Source of the DNA: Pirellula sp.
Lineage (GTDB): Bacteria; Planctomycetota; Planctomycetia; Pirellulales; Pirellulaceae
Assembly: GCA_021300155.1 (NCBI GenBank)
Contig: JAJTID010000038.1
Span: forward strand, 1-64,000
DNA length: 64,000 nt
Direction: 5' to 3'
Shown here: positions 63,680 to 64,000 of the stretch, piece by piece
Layout: every line of letters starts with the position of its first letter
Position numbering within the stretch: the stretch's first letter is position 1
Made by a program: the position numbers and the translations under genes
The notes under the pieces: model-generated
The model's input: the letters and a program-made list of their open reading frames with translations, nothing else
Database searches by the model: none
Told to the model about the DNA's origin: nothing

Positions 63680-64000
63680 TTCCCTTCAAAATCAAAATGA
63701 GGTGTATCTAGGTCGTTGAGAGAATACGCCCCAGGATAGTCGAAAGATCAATGATGCGCAAAGGGTTTTTTGGTGCAACCGACGGCAGATCGCTGGATTG
63801 GCTCCGGATTCCCGTTTTCAATCGCGAGATCCCTCTCGATTCACAGCTCTTCCGTAACCTGCAACGAGGGAGAGGCTCCATTTGCCATCAGTGAAGATCG
63901 AGCCACTAGGGTTGCCCTCTACAGGTCGCGAACGAATTTGGAAGTGCACTACTAGCAAAAGTGAACTGACTCGGGGTATTCGAATCAACGGTCCGTTGTT
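63680..64000. other. Upstream region at the right edge
   Basis: About 320 bases to the end of the window. They hold the promoter of the leftward VPS10/BNR gene. A 61-codon open frame at 63770-63955 has no recognisable domain, and I do not call it a gene. Confidence 0.35.

Noticed and set aside
63770-63955. 61-codon open frame at the right edge
   Set aside because: No domain, signal peptide or ribosome site; it lies in the promoter region of the leftward VPS10/BNR gene.
1-64000. CRISPR arrays, tRNA genes, prophage or integrase
   Set aside because: I looked for evenly spaced repeats, tRNA-like folds and integrase motifs and found none.

Overview
The window looks like a chromosomal segment of a planctomycete, most likely in or near the Pirellulaceae. 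I base this on gene content: a very long SecA with extra scaffold repeats, linked BatA/vWA, DUF4175 and PDZ envelope genes, TlpA and VPS10/BNR-type secreted proteins, a Cys-rich secreted protein, an HTH protein with Gly-Ser-Asp-Leu repeats, lipid A-type acyltransferase, and a decayed transposase of a type common in that phylum. Base composition is close to 50% GC and even throughout. No rRNA, tRNA, CRISPR array, prophage or intact insertion sequence was seen.

Layout. 0-6.5 kb: a truncated methyltransferase, an EEP-fold protein with a damaged active site, secA, and a YkgJ-type Cys-cluster protein closed by a perfect hairpin. 6.5-15 kb: a surface-sugar locus of two divergent operons. Leftward: GT2 glycosyltransferase, glucose-1-phosphate cytidylyltransferase, PIG-L deacetylase. 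Rightward: CDP-glucose 4,6-dehydratase, HemL-type aminotransferase, sugar C-methyltransferase, RmlC-type epimerase, DUF4910 peptidase-like protein. Together they suggest a CDP-linked, branched, possibly aminated deoxysugar. 15-24.7 kb: a signalling island with two paralogous receiver proteins flanking a large hybrid histidine kinase, a receiver-PAS-kinase, a LuxR-type regulator whose receiver has lost its Asp, a lone HPt protein and a FixJ-type regulator.

24.8-37.4 kb: RimK-type ATP-grasp ligase coupled to an LpxL-type acyltransferase, DinB protein, MoxR ATPase, MnmM-type tRNA methyltransferase, BASS transporter, Cys-rich secreted protein, LRR/PDZ protein, thiL, then an ECF sigma factor with a membrane protein (putative anti-sigma) and a periplasmic PDZ protein ending at a strong terminator, and a RarD-type permease. 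37.5-42.5 kb (leftward): a vWA membrane protein, the HTH-repeat-membrane protein, a phosphohexomutase.

42.7-58.6 kb: a run of rightward genes for envelope proteins, many overlapping by 4 bases (ATGA/GTGA): BatA/vWA, a second vWA protein paralogous to the one at 37.5 kb, a Deg-like protease with a second inactive protease domain that contains a PDZ, DUF4175 protein, PDZ protein, terpene-cyclase-fold protein, and a multi-repeat TlpA fusion. This is the best candidate for a little-described machine; the MoxR ATPase at 27.5 kb is a plausible partner. 58.6-64 kb: a decayed REP-associated tyrosine transposase, a PRMT-like methyltransferase and a large VPS10/BNR secreted protein.
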